A DNA stretch of 64,000 nt from Mitsuokella sp. oral taxon 131 str. W9106 (GCF_000469545.1 NZ_KI273065.1:124001-188000); one strand, 5' to 3'; positions 35,411 through 44,940 are shown, numbered from the stretch's first letter. Made by a program: numbers and translations. Notes: generated by a model not told the origin, from the letters alone.

Positions 35411-35758
35411 TTACAGCAAGCGCTCCGCAACGATGTTGCGACCCGACTGCTTCCACCCATCGCGCGCAATCGGACGGATCGCACGGATCTGATCCATCCC
35501 GTAGCCATAGCTCGCGACTGCTGCCGCGATGACCGCGACAATTTCCGGGGAAAGTCCCGCTGGCGCACTTTGCGTGACCGAAGGAACTGCTGTGGGAGCA
35601 GGTGCAGCGGGTTCAGCAGGTGCTTTCTCTTTTTTTGCCGTTGGATCGATCTTGTGAATCAAGTTGATGACGATGCCGAGTGCAATGAGCACCAAGAAGA
35701 CGACCGTCATATTGATCAGCATGATGATCAGCGGGTTAGACGTAACCGGTTGTGACAT
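35411..35758 (-). CDS. OadG-family small subunit of the Na+ decarboxylase
   Basis: 115 residues: one N-terminal membrane helix (about 8-34), a Pro/Ala-rich linker (about 42-65), and a C-terminal segment LSPEIVAVIAAAVASYGYG with IRPIARDGWKQSGR, typical of OadG/MmdD-type subunits that hold the decarboxylase complex together. First gene of the unit with oadB-like; promoter at 35799-35826. Confidence 0.88.
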   Translation of the reverse strand: MSQPVTSNPLIIMLINMTVVFLVLIALGIVINLIHKIDPTAKKEKAPAEPAAPAPTAVPSVTQSAPAGLSPEIVAVIAAAVASYGYGMDQIRAIRPIARDGWKQSGRNIVAERLL

Positions 35759-35798
35759 TTGACCACCTCATCAAAAGAAATAATATTACTCGCTATTT

Positions 35799-35826
35799 AT
35801 TATAAGTGTTTTCGGAAAAAAATCAA
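35799..35826 (-). promoter_or_regulatory. Promoter of the decarboxylase genes
   Basis: TTGATT (35826-35821), 16-base spacer, TATAAT (35804-35799), about 40 bases upstream of the OadG-type ATG, in AT-rich sequence. Confidence 0.6.
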
Positions 35827-35859
35827 ATTACTTTATTTGCATGCAATTATAGCTATTCG

Positions 35860-36648
35860 TTATAACACATCTCTCCATGCCCGCTGCGCCTTTCCGACGT
35901 AGATACGGCGAATCGCTTCATGCTCGCCAAGCCCTTTGCACACAGCATGGACGCGAATCCCTTCCGCCTCAAAGCGCGATTTCCACGATCTTTTGTCATC
36001 CCCTGCCATATCGTCGGTGACGTGACGTCCGCCCGAAAAAAGAAGCGGTGCCAACACGATCTCCCGCACATCGCGTGATTGGAGGCGGTGCAGCACAGTG
36101 GAAAAATCCGGCATATCATTTTCTTCCAAGACACCGACGTGTATCGGAACGTTCCTTTTATCCATATAGCTCTGAACCCTTGCATAGACGGGATTATGGC
36201 GATGGGGCGAGCCGTGCCCCAAAAGCACGGTCTCATGCCCCTCCATGGCTGAAACAGACGCACGAAGCGCCGCGAGCAGCTCCGCGAAGTCCGCCTCACC
36301 GCCAAGCAAGGTCTCTCCGAGCGCAAGCCGATCAAACTTGCTGCGCGCCATCCCGACTGCTGCGCAGATCTTTTTTTCGTACTCTTCGCCTCTCGTCAGA
36401 TGCGTTGGCTGAACGAGTACGTTCCGCACGCCCTCTTCCGCAAGCGCGGCCAATGCCGCATCCAAGGAATCCATTCGGATGCCTTTTGCTGCAAGGCATT
36501 CCCGCATGAAATTCGAAGTAAACGCCTGCCGCATCTCGCTCCCTGCAAAGGTCTCCCTCAGATCATCAAAGAGTCTGTCTATGCTCATCTTACGAGCCGC
36601 ATCGTCCGCCACGCCGAAGCTTGCGAGCAGGACGGCTTCGGGGCGCAT
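35860..36648 (-). CDS. cbiK: Anaerobic sirohydrochlorin cobaltochelatase CbiK
   Basis: Inserts cobalt into sirohydrochlorin at the start of the anaerobic cobalamin pathway. 262 residues; LLGHGSPHRHNPVY gives the metal-binding His and SGGRHVTDDMAGDD the second His/Glu-type site, both CbiK hallmarks; N-terminal VLLASFGVADDAAR. B12 is needed for methylmalonyl-CoA mutase in propionate formation. Its ATG overlaps the glmM stop by one base (TGATG). Confidence 0.93.
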   Translation of the reverse strand: MRPEAVLLASFGVADDAARKMSIDRLFDDLRETFAGSEMRQAFTSNFMRECLAAKGIRMDSLDAALAALAEEGVRNVLVQPTHLTRGEEYEKKICAAVGMARSKFDRLALGETLLGGEADFAELLAALRASVSAMEGHETVLLGHGSPHRHNPVYARVQSYMDKRNVPIHVGVLEENDMPDFSTVLHRLQSRDVREIVLAPLLFSGGRHVTDDMAGDDKRSWKSRFEAEGIRVHAVCKGLGEHEAIRRIYVGKAQRAWRDVL

Positions 36649-37997
36649 CAGCCCTGCTCCTTCCTGACGACATCTGCAATTGCCTTGCAGATGCGGCCAA
36701 GCTGTTCTTCTTCCGGGCCTTCCGCCATGACGCGAATGAGCGGCTCCGTACCAGACGGGCGAACGAGAATGCGTCCCTCGCCGCCGAGTTCCTCTTCTCC
36801 CTTTGCAATCGCGTTCTTGATTGTTTCGTTTTCCTCCCAGCCTTCTTTCGAGGCCACTCGGACATTGATGAGGATCTGCGGATACGTCTTCATGATATTC
36901 GTAAGTTCCGATGCCTTGCCGCCGTGTCTCTTGATCGAGGAAAGCACCTGCAGCGCCGTAATGAGCCCGTCGCCCGTCGTGCTGTAATCGGTGAAAATAA
37001 TATGCCCGGATTGCTCGCCGCCGATCTTGTACCCGTTCTTAAGCATATTTTCCAAAACGTAGCGGTCCCCGACTTTTGTGATCTCTGCACGGCCGCCCAT
37101 CTTTTCGATCGCCTTGTGGAAGCCGATGTTCGCCATGACCGTCGTCACGACGGTGTTGTACGGAAGCGTGCCGGCCTTGATCATGTCCATCGCACACATG
37201 ACGAGGATATGATCGCCGTCGATGAGCTGCGCCTTTTCGTCAACACAGAGGCAGCGGTCCGCATCGCCGTCGTGTGCGATGCCAAAGTCTGCACCGTTTT
37301 CGAGCACGGCCTTCTGCAGGGACTCAAGATGCGTCGAGCCGCAGCCGTCGTTGATATTTGTGCCATTCGGCAGGGCGTGGATGACCTTGACTTTTGCGCC
37401 GAGTTCGCGGAGCACTTTCGGCATGACATCATACGCTGCACCGTTGGCGCAGTCGAGTACGATTTTCATGCCATCGAAGCGCTCCTTGCACGTCGAGCGG
37501 ACAAATTCCATGTACTGATTCTGCAGATCGGTACGGATCTCCGTACGTCCGATCCGCGCTCCCGTCGGACGCTTGTAGTCGTCGTTTGCCTCAAGGCGAT
37601 GCACGATCGCCTCAAGCTCGTCCTCGACGGAATCCGGCAGCTTGTAGCCATCACCGCCGAAAAACTTGATGCCGTTATCGGGGAACGGATTATGCGAGGC
37701 AGAAATCACGATGCCCGCTTTTGCGTGATGCCGACGCGCAAGATAGGCGATCGCAGGGGTCGGGATGACGCCCGCAAGCATCACGCGCCCGCCTGCCGAG
37801 CAGATGCCTGCTGTGAGCGCCGCCTCAAACATCTCGCCCGAAATGCGCGTATCGCGGCCAATGATGATGAGCGGCTGCTCCTCGGACTCCTTGCCGAAGT
37901 AGATCGTCGCGGCTCGGCCGAGACGATAGGCGAGTTCCGGTTTCAAACCTGCATTTGCCTCACCGCGAACGCCATCCGTACCGAATAATCTTGTCAT
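36648..37997 (-). CDS. glmM: Phosphoglucosamine mutase
   Basis: Converts glucosamine 6-phosphate to glucosamine 1-phosphate for UDP-GlcNAc. N-terminal LFGTDGVRGEAN, phosphoserine loop GIVISASHNPFPDNGIKFF (Ser ~100), metal loop DGDADRCL, and the final RPSGTEPLIRVM. 449 residues. ATG at 37997 has GGAGG 7 bases upstream; the in-frame start at 38012 is less likely. Part of the cdaA-cdaR-x-glmM operon; GlmM is known to bind and restrain CdaA in other Firmicutes. Confidence 0.97.
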   Translation of the reverse strand: MTRLFGTDGVRGEANAGLKPELAYRLGRAATIYFGKESEEQPLIIIGRDTRISGEMFEAALTAGICSAGGRVMLAGVIPTPAIAYLARRHHAKAGIVISASHNPFPDNGIKFFGGDGYKLPDSVEDELEAIVHRLEANDDYKRPTGARIGRTEIRTDLQNQYMEFVRSTCKERFDGMKIVLDCANGAAYDVMPKVLRELGAKVKVIHALPNGTNINDGCGSTHLESLQKAVLENGADFGIAHDGDADRCLCVDEKAQLIDGDHILVMCAMDMIKAGTLPYNTVVTTVMANIGFHKAIEKMGGRAEITKVGDRYVLENMLKNGYKIGGEQSGHIIFTDYSTTGDGLITALQVLSSIKRHGGKASELTNIMKTYPQILINVRVASKEGWEENETIKNAIAKGEEELGGEGRILVRPSGTEPLIRVMAEGPEEEQLGRICKAIADVVRKEQG

Positions 37998-38021
37998 CGC
38001 AATTCCTCCCAATTCGATCTT

Positions 38022-39665
38022 TCATTCATGCCTACGATTATGCTCGTTTTGTGCCAAAATAGCAAGCGCCGCTTTCATCCCATCGCAAGCAGCGCTCATA
38101 ATGCCGCCTGCGTAGCCTGCTCCTTCGCCGATCGGATAGAGTCCCGGCGTGCGTTCCGCGAGGAATGTCACACGGTCGCGCCGGATACGGCACGGCGCGG
38201 AAGAACGCGTCTCGACTCCTGTCATGACGGCCCTAGCATCGGCAAATCCCGCAATCTTGCGGTCGAAGTACGGTAGGGCTCCCTCCAATGCCTGTGTGAT
38301 AAAATGTGGCAGGCATGCGTGGAGATCGGCGCTCCGCACGCCGGGCGCATACGTCGGACGCGTCAGAAAATCTTTCGAGCCGGATGTGCCGCGCAAAAAA
38401 TCGCCAACCGTCTGTACAGGCGCAAAATAGTCGCTTCCCCCAAGCTGAAAGGCTCGTCCTTCGAGTTCCTCCTGCAGCGCCATGCCGCCAAGGACTTCCT
38501 TCCCGAAGTCTTCGGGCGTAACCTGCACGAGAAGCGCGGCATTCGCGATGCCGGAATCGCGGCGGTAGTTGCTCATGCCGTTCGTCACAACGCGTCCCAG
38601 CTCGGACGCTGCCGCAACGACCAGCCCGCCAGGGCACATGCAGAACGAGTACGTACCGCGTCCCGTAACGGGATCCTGATACGTCAATGCATAATCGGCG
38701 GCGGGCAGGCGCAAACTTCCGGCGTCTTCCCCGTACTGTGCCTGATCGATAAGCGTCTGCGGATGCTCGATCCGAACGCCCATCGCGAAAGGCTTTCCCT
38801 CCATCGCAACGCCGTGCGCGAGCAGCATACGGTACGTATCACGCGCCGAATGGCCGATGCCCATAAGCACTTCCCGTGCCGCGATCCGTTCCTCACCGTT
38901 TACGATGAGCGCCGCGATGCCGTCCGCGTCCAGCTCCAAATCCGTGACATGCGCCCCGAAGCGCACCTCGCCTCCAAGACGGAGGATTTCCTTTCGGATA
39001 TGCTTGACGACCGTGCGCAGGATATCCGTTCCGATATGCGGCTTCTGCAAACAGCGGATCTCTTCAGGCGCGCCTGCCGCGACAAATGTCTCGAGTACAT
39101 CCTTCGTACGGCTGTCGTTGATGCGCGTCGTCAGCTTGCCGTCGGAGAACGTGCCTGCCCCGCCCTCGCCGAACTGCACATTCGACTCTGGGGCCAGCCC
39201 GCCGCCTTTCCAAAAACGAGTGATATCGGCATGGCGCGTATCCACATCCTGCCCGCGTTCGAGCACAAGTGGAGCCATTCCGCCCCGGGCGAGCGTCAGC
39301 GCGGCAAACATGCCGGCAGGACCGAATCCGACAACGACGGGACGCGCGCCCTGCCGCCCTGCCTGCGGAACAGAAAACGGCTTGACCGGTGCCCTCTGCT
39401 CCACATTGGCATCGCGTTTGAATCGATGCAGTGCCCTCTTCTCTGCACCTCTTCCACCTGCGAGGCGAGCGTCCAGAATGTAGACGAAGGAAATCGGCGC
39501 GCCGCGATAGCGCCTTGCATCTATCGCTTTACGCACGACTACCACCTCAACAATCTGCTGAGGTGGCAGCAAAAGGCGATGTGCGACAAGCTCTTTTAGA
39601 TCCGTTTCATCCGTAAACGGAACGGCGAAATTACGAATCCGTATCACGTATGATCCACACTCCAT
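38022..39665 (-). CDS. FAD-dependent dehydrogenase of unknown substrate (COG2509 type)
   Basis: 547 residues. N-terminal ~110-residue domain of basic character, then an FAD-binding fold with VVVGFGPAGMFAALTLARGG at about 110-129, NVQFGEGGAGTFSDGKLTTR, CMCPGGLVVAAASE and the C-terminal FAD block LYPIGEGAGYAGGIMSAACDG. This family is widespread in Firmicutes with no established reaction that I know of. It is inserted between cdaR and glmM, which are directly adjacent in many genomes. Confidence 0.88.
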   Translation of the reverse strand: MECGSYVIRIRNFAVPFTDETDLKELVAHRLLLPPQQIVEVVVVRKAIDARRYRGAPISFVYILDARLAGGRGAEKRALHRFKRDANVEQRAPVKPFSVPQAGRQGARPVVVGFGPAGMFAALTLARGGMAPLVLERGQDVDTRHADITRFWKGGGLAPESNVQFGEGGAGTFSDGKLTTRINDSRTKDVLETFVAAGAPEEIRCLQKPHIGTDILRTVVKHIRKEILRLGGEVRFGAHVTDLELDADGIAALIVNGEERIAAREVLMGIGHSARDTYRMLLAHGVAMEGKPFAMGVRIEHPQTLIDQAQYGEDAGSLRLPAADYALTYQDPVTGRGTYSFCMCPGGLVVAAASELGRVVTNGMSNYRRDSGIANAALLVQVTPEDFGKEVLGGMALQEELEGRAFQLGGSDYFAPVQTVGDFLRGTSGSKDFLTRPTYAPGVRSADLHACLPHFITQALEGALPYFDRKIAGFADARAVMTGVETRSSAPCRIRRDRVTFLAERTPGLYPIGEGAGYAGGIMSAACDGMKAALAILAQNEHNRRHE

Positions 39666-39674
39666 TACTCTTTA

Positions 39675-40613
39675 TTACTCTTTTTTCTTGTCCTTGACTT
39701 CGATATGTACCGTCACTTCCGGATTGGTGACTGTCACGCCGTCGGGAAGATGCAGCCTGACCGTCTTGTCCATGGTTTTCTTGACGTCAGAAAGGGAGAT
39801 CTTCTCCGTTTCGATCGCAGAAATTCCCTTGATCGCATCCTCAGGACCTGCGATCTCCACCTTGGATGGGTCGGCACGAAGCGAACTGACCGAAAGCGTT
39901 TTATCTAGATCCGTGCCGGCAACGGGAAGAATCGCAACGACCTTCTTGGAGAGGCCTCGCGCGAGCTGCACGCTTACCGATGCCTGTTCCGGTGAAAGCG
40001 TCACGCCCTGCACTTCACGCCCCTCCTGATTCAGTGCCACAAGCGAGACCTTCTGCGTGAAGTCTTCACTGTTTTCCCCTAGGCGAACATAGCCGACGAC
40101 GCGCACGACTTCTTTGACGGCTGCCTCTGTTCCGGATGCGGTGACCTGCTCAAGCGGCGTGCTGATGTGTGCGACCGTTCGGTTCGGCGCGAGCGTGCCC
40201 GTTTCGGCAAGTTCGACGCGGAACACCTTGCTCACGAGCTTTTCTGCCACGATGGACACACTGTCCGGCTCTACTTCGACGAGCTCAAATCCCTGTGGCA
40301 ATACCGTTTTGATCGGAATGCTGTTCTTGCCGGAGGTGACGTCCGAAAGATCGGCATACGCCTTGAAGTCTTTCTCCGAGGCATTGATGAAGAGGGAGCG
40401 CACACCTCGCACCTTCACCTTCGCGCTCTTCGTTTCCTGCGTAATCTTGTACCCATCGGGCGCATTGACGAGCTGGATCTGCACCGTGAAGCTCCCATCA
40501 ATGACGGGATTCTGATCGTTCATGACGAAGCTCCAAAGCACGACGGCCGCCAAAATGGATACGATCTTTGCCGGCAGATTGCGCTGCACGAGATTTCGGA
40601 ATCGTGTCATCAT
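39675..40613 (-). CDS. cdaR: CdaR: YbbR-domain regulator of c-di-AMP synthase
   Basis: Membrane-anchored extracytoplasmic partner of CdaA. 312 residues: one N-terminal helix (VSILAAVVLWSFVMN, about 18-32) and about three YbbR beta domains (for example VEVEPDSVSIVAEKLVSKVF, split as VEPDSVSIVAE and KLVSKVF), which modulate cyclase activity in other species. Overlaps the cdaA stop by ATGA. Confidence 0.93.
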   Translation of the reverse strand: MMTRFRNLVQRNLPAKIVSILAAVVLWSFVMNDQNPVIDGSFTVQIQLVNAPDGYKITQETKSAKVKVRGVRSLFINASEKDFKAYADLSDVTSGKNSIPIKTVLPQGFELVEVEPDSVSIVAEKLVSKVFRVELAETGTLAPNRTVAHISTPLEQVTASGTEAAVKEVVRVVGYVRLGENSEDFTQKVSLVALNQEGREVQGVTLSPEQASVSVQLARGLSKKVVAILPVAGTDLDKTLSVSSLRADPSKVEIAGPEDAIKGISAIETEKISLSDVKKTMDKTVRLHLPDGVTVTNPEVTVHIEVKDKKKE

Positions 40614-41461
40614 TCTTTCCGCCTCCAGTTCTTCACCATGTCTCGGATGCCCGCCTGTGGTGGATTGAACACGGGGCGCAAGACATTCCTCAGCGAGTCC
40701 GCATTGAGATGGCGCATGATGCGGCCGTTCTCCGCGACGGAAATCGTGCCCGTCTCCTCGCTGACGACGACGATGAGCGCGTCACACTGCTCGGAAAGAC
40801 CGATTGCTGCACGGTGGCGCGTGCCGAGTTCGGTGGAAAGCGAGCGGTTTTCCGTGAGCGGCAGGAGGCATCCCGCCGCGATGAGGCGCTTTCCGCGAAT
40901 GACAGCGGCGCCATCGTGCAGCGGTGTATTCGGGATAAACACATTCAAAAGGAAATCGGCGGTAATGAGCCCGTCGATCTGTATGCCTGTCGCGCTGACA
41001 TCGTTCAGCCTCATGTTGCGCTCGATGACGAGGAGCGCCCCCGTCTTGTTCGCGGCAAGCACGCGGACGGCCTTCACGAGCTCGTGGACGACCGAACGTG
41101 CTTCATCATCGTCGAGGGAAACGACCGCCCCGAGAAATTTGCCCTGTCCGAGATGCTCAAGCGCACGGCGAAGCTCCGGCTGGAATACGATCGGCAGTGC
41201 GACGAACAGGAGTGTGATCGCTTTTTGGAGCAGCCATGAAATGGCATGAAGCTGCAAAAAGCTGCTTATGACAGCGATCGCGAGCAGGACGAGAATGCCC
41301 TTGACAAGCGTGATTGCACGCGTGTCCTGCAGCATCTCGTAAGCCTTGTACAAGATCGCGGCAACGACAAAAATATCGAGCACGTCGATCGGTCCAATCG
41401 TGGAGAGGAGCCCGCGAAACATCCCGTGGAACTCAAATGGCAACGACAAATCAAGTGGCAT
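40610..41461 (-). CDS. cdaA: CdaA: membrane diadenylate cyclase
   Basis: Makes c-di-AMP from two ATP. 283 residues: three N-terminal helices (about 12-85) and the DAC domain with LLVIERN, the catalytic NTPLHDGAAVIRG (DGA) and LGTRHRAAIGLSE (RHR). Both motifs are intact. ATG at 41461 chosen (AGAGGGG upstream). First gene of the operon cdaA-cdaR-FAD protein-glmM-cbiK. A c-di-AMP riboswitch at about 50.5 kb is a direct target of its product. Confidence 0.96.
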   Translation of the reverse strand: MPLDLSLPFEFHGMFRGLLSTIGPIDVLDIFVVAAILYKAYEMLQDTRAITLVKGILVLLAIAVISSFLQLHAISWLLQKAITLLFVALPIVFQPELRRALEHLGQGKFLGAVVSLDDDEARSVVHELVKAVRVLAANKTGALLVIERNMRLNDVSATGIQIDGLITADFLLNVFIPNTPLHDGAAVIRGKRLIAAGCLLPLTENRSLSTELGTRHRAAIGLSEQCDALIVVVSEETGTISVAENGRIMRHLNADSLRNVLRPVFNPPQAGIRDMVKNWRRKE

Positions 41462-41651
41462 ACAAACCCCTCTAATCAACTTCCGAAACCTTTATCCGAT
41501 ACAAAAAGCCAAAACGCTATATAGTTGCTATTCTCTCCCCATCGCGTATTTTCCTTGTGCGCTATGAAAATTTTTGATGTGAGCACCCATAAAACAAGCA
41601 GCCATTCCGCGGATGCAAGACGATGCCCAACACGCAGCGACGATTGCGCAA

Positions 41652-41760
41652 GCCAAAAGCCCTCTCATTCCACGAGATACCATCTTCTTGGCAAACGCAC
41701 TTCGCTTGACAAGGGCCAATCGGACGGATATGGAACGAGAGGGCTTCTTTGGGTTTTGGC
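41652..41760. repeat. Long inverted repeat between ilvE and cdaA
   Basis: The 365-base gap between the cdaA start (41461) and ilvE stop (41827) holds a large hairpin: outer arms GCCAAAA/TTTTGGC (41652-41658, 41754-41760), main arms 41657-41672 and 41731-41746 (15 of 16 matching), and a possible inner TTGGC/GCCAA stem. It may be the ilvE terminator or a structured RNA. A 51-codon minus-strand frame (41528-41683) overlaps it; I see no convincing evidence that it is translated. Confidence 0.55.
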
Positions 41761-41826
41761 ATGACGGTTCGCTTACGTGCATCGCCGCGTCACATCATGA
41801 CCGCTGTCCTCCTCATAAATATCGCT

Positions 41827-42849
41827 TTACTTGATTTCGCGAATCCAGCCTTCCGGCGCTTCGATCGTGCCGAGCTGGATGCCGCGCAGCGTCTCGTAGA
41901 GCTTCGTAAGCACGGGACCCATTTTCTCCATGCCGCTTGGCAGGCAGATCTCCTTGCCGTGGTCGACGACCTTGCCAACGGGGCAGATGACTGCCGCCGT
42001 GCCGCAAAGCCCTGCTTCGGCAAAATCCCCGACCTCCCTGAGCCTTACGGGGCGCTGCTCCGTCTCATAGCCGAGCGACTCGGCGATGTGCATGAGCGAG
42101 CGGCGCGTGATCGACGGGAGAATGGAATCCGACTTCGGCGTGACGATCTTATGCTCCTCCGTGACGAAGAGGAAGTTCGCACCGCCCGTCTCCTCGACAT
42201 ACGTACGCGTCGCTGGATCGAGGAACATGTTCTCATCGAATCCATTGGAATGTGCTGTCATGTACGCATGGAGACTCATCGCATAGTTGAGCCCTGCCTT
42301 GATATGGCCTGTGCCGTGCGGCGCGGCGCGGTCAAAGTCACTGACGCAAAGCGTGATCGGCTTGATCCCATTTTTGAAGTAAGAACCGACCGGCGTGCCA
42401 AAGAGGCGGAACTGGTACTCATCCGACGGCTTGACGCCGATGACGGGCCCCGATGCAAAGAGATACGGGCGCAGATAGAGTGCGCCACCCGACTCGAACG
42501 GCGGGATCCAATCCTTGTTTGCTGCGACGACCTGATCGACGGCCTCAAGGAACATGTCCTTGGGCACAGGCGGCATTTCAAGGCGCTTTGCCGAGTCGTA
42601 CATGCGCTCCGCATTCATATCGGGACGAAACGCGACGATGCGGCCATCCTTTGTCTTGTACGCCTTGAGTCCTTCAAAGACCTCCTGACAGTACTGCAGG
42701 ATGCCGGCGCACTCGTTGATCCGCACCGTCGGATCATCCGTCAGAACGCCGCTTCCCCATTTTCCGTCCTTGTAATTTGCGACATAGCGCTTGGAAATCG
42801 GCTGATAGGCGAAACCGAGATTCGCCCAGTCCACTTTTGCATTTGCCAT
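41827..42849 (-). CDS. ilvE: Branched-chain amino acid aminotransferase
   Basis: PLP enzyme that transfers amino groups between glutamate and Leu/Ile/Val keto acids. 340 residues, class IV fold of the longer (BCAT type II) form; FGTPVGSYFKNG, TGHIKAGLNYAMS (PLP lysine), VEETGGANFLFV and AGLCGTAAVICPVG are recognisable. GGAATCACC before the ATG is a modest ribosome site. Promoter at 42884-42913. Confidence 0.96.
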   Translation of the reverse strand: MANAKVDWANLGFAYQPISKRYVANYKDGKWGSGVLTDDPTVRINECAGILQYCQEVFEGLKAYKTKDGRIVAFRPDMNAERMYDSAKRLEMPPVPKDMFLEAVDQVVAANKDWIPPFESGGALYLRPYLFASGPVIGVKPSDEYQFRLFGTPVGSYFKNGIKPITLCVSDFDRAAPHGTGHIKAGLNYAMSLHAYMTAHSNGFDENMFLDPATRTYVEETGGANFLFVTEEHKIVTPKSDSILPSITRRSLMHIAESLGYETEQRPVRLREVGDFAEAGLCGTAAVICPVGKVVDHGKEICLPSGMEKMGPVLTKLYETLRGIQLGTIEAPEGWIREIK

Positions 42850-42883
42850 GGTGATTCCTCTTTTCTAAAATGAAACTTTCTCT

Positions 42884-42913
42884 ATTTTATTACCAGCCTA
42901 TACAGATTGTCAA
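42884..42913 (-). promoter_or_regulatory. ilvE promoter
   Basis: TTGACA (42913-42908), 18-base spacer, TAAAAT (42889-42884), about 35 bases upstream of the ilvE ATG. Confidence 0.65.
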
Positions 42914-42967
42914 TAGGGCATCTATTACAGAATACGATTTGTATCAGTGGAAAAGACAATGCTCTTT

Positions 42968-44536
42968 TTAAGCAAGCATTTCATATTCATTTGCCAGAAG
43001 CGCACGCGCCTCTGGCAATTTATCGACGAGATCCGAGGCAATGAGCCCGCAATCCTTTGCTGCGTAGGCAAGGTCGCCTGCACTGCCATGGAGATAGACG
43101 CCGAGCAGCGGGGCAAGTGCGCCCTGCATCTGTCCGACAAGCCCCGCAATCGTGCCCGCGAGCACATCGCCGGAACCTGCTGTCGCCATGCCTGCATTTC
43201 CCTTCGTCGTAAGGAATACGTCGCCATCGGGATAGGCGACCAGCGTACATTCGCTCTTCAAGACAAAAATCGATTGATAATCTTTTGCCGCAGCTCGCGC
43301 CGAAGCGATCCGATCTTGCCGGACCGCCTCGGCCGTCGTACCGAGAAGCCCCGCCATCTCGCCGAGATGCGGCGTCAAAATCGGCATCTGATGGAATTCT
43401 TTCAGCAGCTCTGCCTGTCCTCGAAACGCGTAGAGCGCGTCCGCATCAAGAATGACAGGCTTTTTTATTGCCGTTCCGAGGCAGCGCACGAGCTCCATCG
43501 TCTCATGTGCGCGGCCGAGCCCTGGACCGATGAGCACCATGTCATGCCCTGCTGCAAGATGCGTAAGCTGGTCGAGTGCTGCTGCCCCGCCGAGATGCCC
43601 ATCCTCATTTTCTTGGATCGGCTGCGTCATGACCTCGGTGAGCTTCATCGCGAATACATCCTGCAGGCTTTCACCGGACGCAAGCGTCACGACCCCCGCG
43701 CCTGCGCGCAATGCGGCAGTGCTTGCAAGAGCTGCTGCCCCCGTCATGCCGCGCGAGCCCGCAACGACGAGCAGGCGCCCGCACGATCCTTTATGCACAG
43801 TCCGCGGACGCACAGGAAGGATCGTCTTGGCAAGCGCCTCGTCGATAAGCGACTGATGAATTTCCTTCGCGGTCAATAGTTCCTGTGGGATTCCAATGTC
43901 ATGGACTGAGACATCGCCTGCAAGCCCTGCCCCGCTCCCAAAAAAATGTGCCGGTTTCAGAAGACCGAGCGAGAGCGTCGCCGCCGCTTTGACAGCAGCC
44001 GTCCCAACGACGCCCGTATCCGTTTCGACTCCGCTTGGCACATCGATCGCAAGAACGGGCTTTTTCGCCTCATTGATCATCTCGATGAGGCGAAGCGTTT
44101 TTTTCCGAAGCTCGCCGGAAAATCCCGTTCCAAGGATCCCATCGACGATGACATCGGCAAAACGCAGGGAAAGGCGCAGGCGATCCCAGTCGCGGTCCCC
44201 TTCCAGCGGATGGATCTCCGCCGCCATGTGTTCGAGCGCCTGAAACATCACAGCAGGGCTTTCCTTGAGATGCCCTTTTTCACCAGCGAGAAACACCTGG
44301 ACCCTCGCGCCACGGTTCACGAGATAACGTGCCGCTGAAAACGCATCGCCGCCGTTATTGCCGCTTCCTGCGATGAGACACACCCGTTTGCCTTCTGCCC
44401 TTCCGCCCGCGAGCGTTTCCACTGCTTCCGCGACATGCGAGCCGGCATTTTCCATAAGAACGAGCTCCGGCAGTCCGTATTCCTCTTGCACGCGCCTGTC
44501 GATACGGCGCATTTCCTCTGCCGTTGATACCTTCAT
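42968..44536 (-). CDS. nnrD: Bifunctional NAD(P)H-hydrate epimerase / dehydratase
   Basis: Repairs hydrated NAD(P)H. The N-terminal epimerase (NnrE, about 1-215) begins STAEEMRRIDRRV with GSGNNGGDAFSAARYL; the C-terminal ADP-dependent dehydratase (NnrD, about 230-510) has the ribokinase-like GPGLGRAHETM and KGNAGMATAGSGDVLAG. About 522 residues, a common fusion. ATG at 44536 (GGAGG 7 bases upstream) overlaps the acpS stop (ATGA). Confidence 0.95.
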   Translation of the reverse strand: MKVSTAEEMRRIDRRVQEEYGLPELVLMENAGSHVAEAVETLAGGRAEGKRVCLIAGSGNNGGDAFSAARYLVNRGARVQVFLAGEKGHLKESPAVMFQALEHMAAEIHPLEGDRDWDRLRLSLRFADVIVDGILGTGFSGELRKKTLRLIEMINEAKKPVLAIDVPSGVETDTGVVGTAAVKAAATLSLGLLKPAHFFGSGAGLAGDVSVHDIGIPQELLTAKEIHQSLIDEALAKTILPVRPRTVHKGSCGRLLVVAGSRGMTGAAALASTAALRAGAGVVTLASGESLQDVFAMKLTEVMTQPIQENEDGHLGGAAALDQLTHLAAGHDMVLIGPGLGRAHETMELVRCLGTAIKKPVILDADALYAFRGQAELLKEFHQMPILTPHLGEMAGLLGTTAEAVRQDRIASARAAAKDYQSIFVLKSECTLVAYPDGDVFLTTKGNAGMATAGSGDVLAGTIAGLVGQMQGALAPLLGVYLHGSAGDLAYAAKDCGLIASDLVDKLPEARALLANEYEMLA

Positions 44537-44910
44537 TTGCATCCCTCCATCACGCACTGTGCCGTCGCATATTCCCGCGAATGGCTCATCGATACCCAGA
44601 TTCGCTTTACCCCCATTTCCTTTGCAAGAGCCTCAAAACAGCCATGCAAAGCAATATGCGGAGCGCCGAGCGCATCGACTGAAACTTCGATATCCAGAAG
44701 CGTGCCGCCGCGCAATCCCGTCCCCAAGGATTTCAGCACGGCTTCCTTCGCGGCAAATCGTGCTGCATAGCTTGCCGCTGCCTGCTTGCCGCGCCCTTCG
44801 CAGTAAGCACATTCCGCTTTTGTAAAGACGCGATGCACAAAAGCCGATTTTCGGATTGCCTGCTGCACACGAGCGATTTCAATGATGTCGGTTCCGATTC
44901 CTAAGACCAA
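44533..44910 (-). CDS. acpS: Holo-[acyl-carrier-protein] synthase
   Basis: Attaches 4'-phosphopantetheine from CoA to ACP. 125 residues; GIGTDIIEIARVQ with the Mg-binding Asp, and ARFAAKEAVLKSLGTG with the second acidic ligand, plus SMSHSREYATAQC. The acpS-nnr order is common in Firmicutes. Confidence 0.96.
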   Translation of the reverse strand: MVLGIGTDIIEIARVQQAIRKSAFVHRVFTKAECAYCEGRGKQAAASYAARFAAKEAVLKSLGTGLRGGTLLDIEVSVDALGAPHIALHGCFEALAKEMGVKRIWVSMSHSREYATAQCVMEGCK

Positions 44911-44940
44911 TTGCCGCGCTCCTTCCCTTCAAATAAAAGA

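Noticed and set aside
41528-41683. 51-codon hydrophobic frame upstream of cdaA
   Set aside because: Overlaps the large inverted repeat, weak ribosome site, Cys/Met-rich composition without a known pattern; kept only as a remark.
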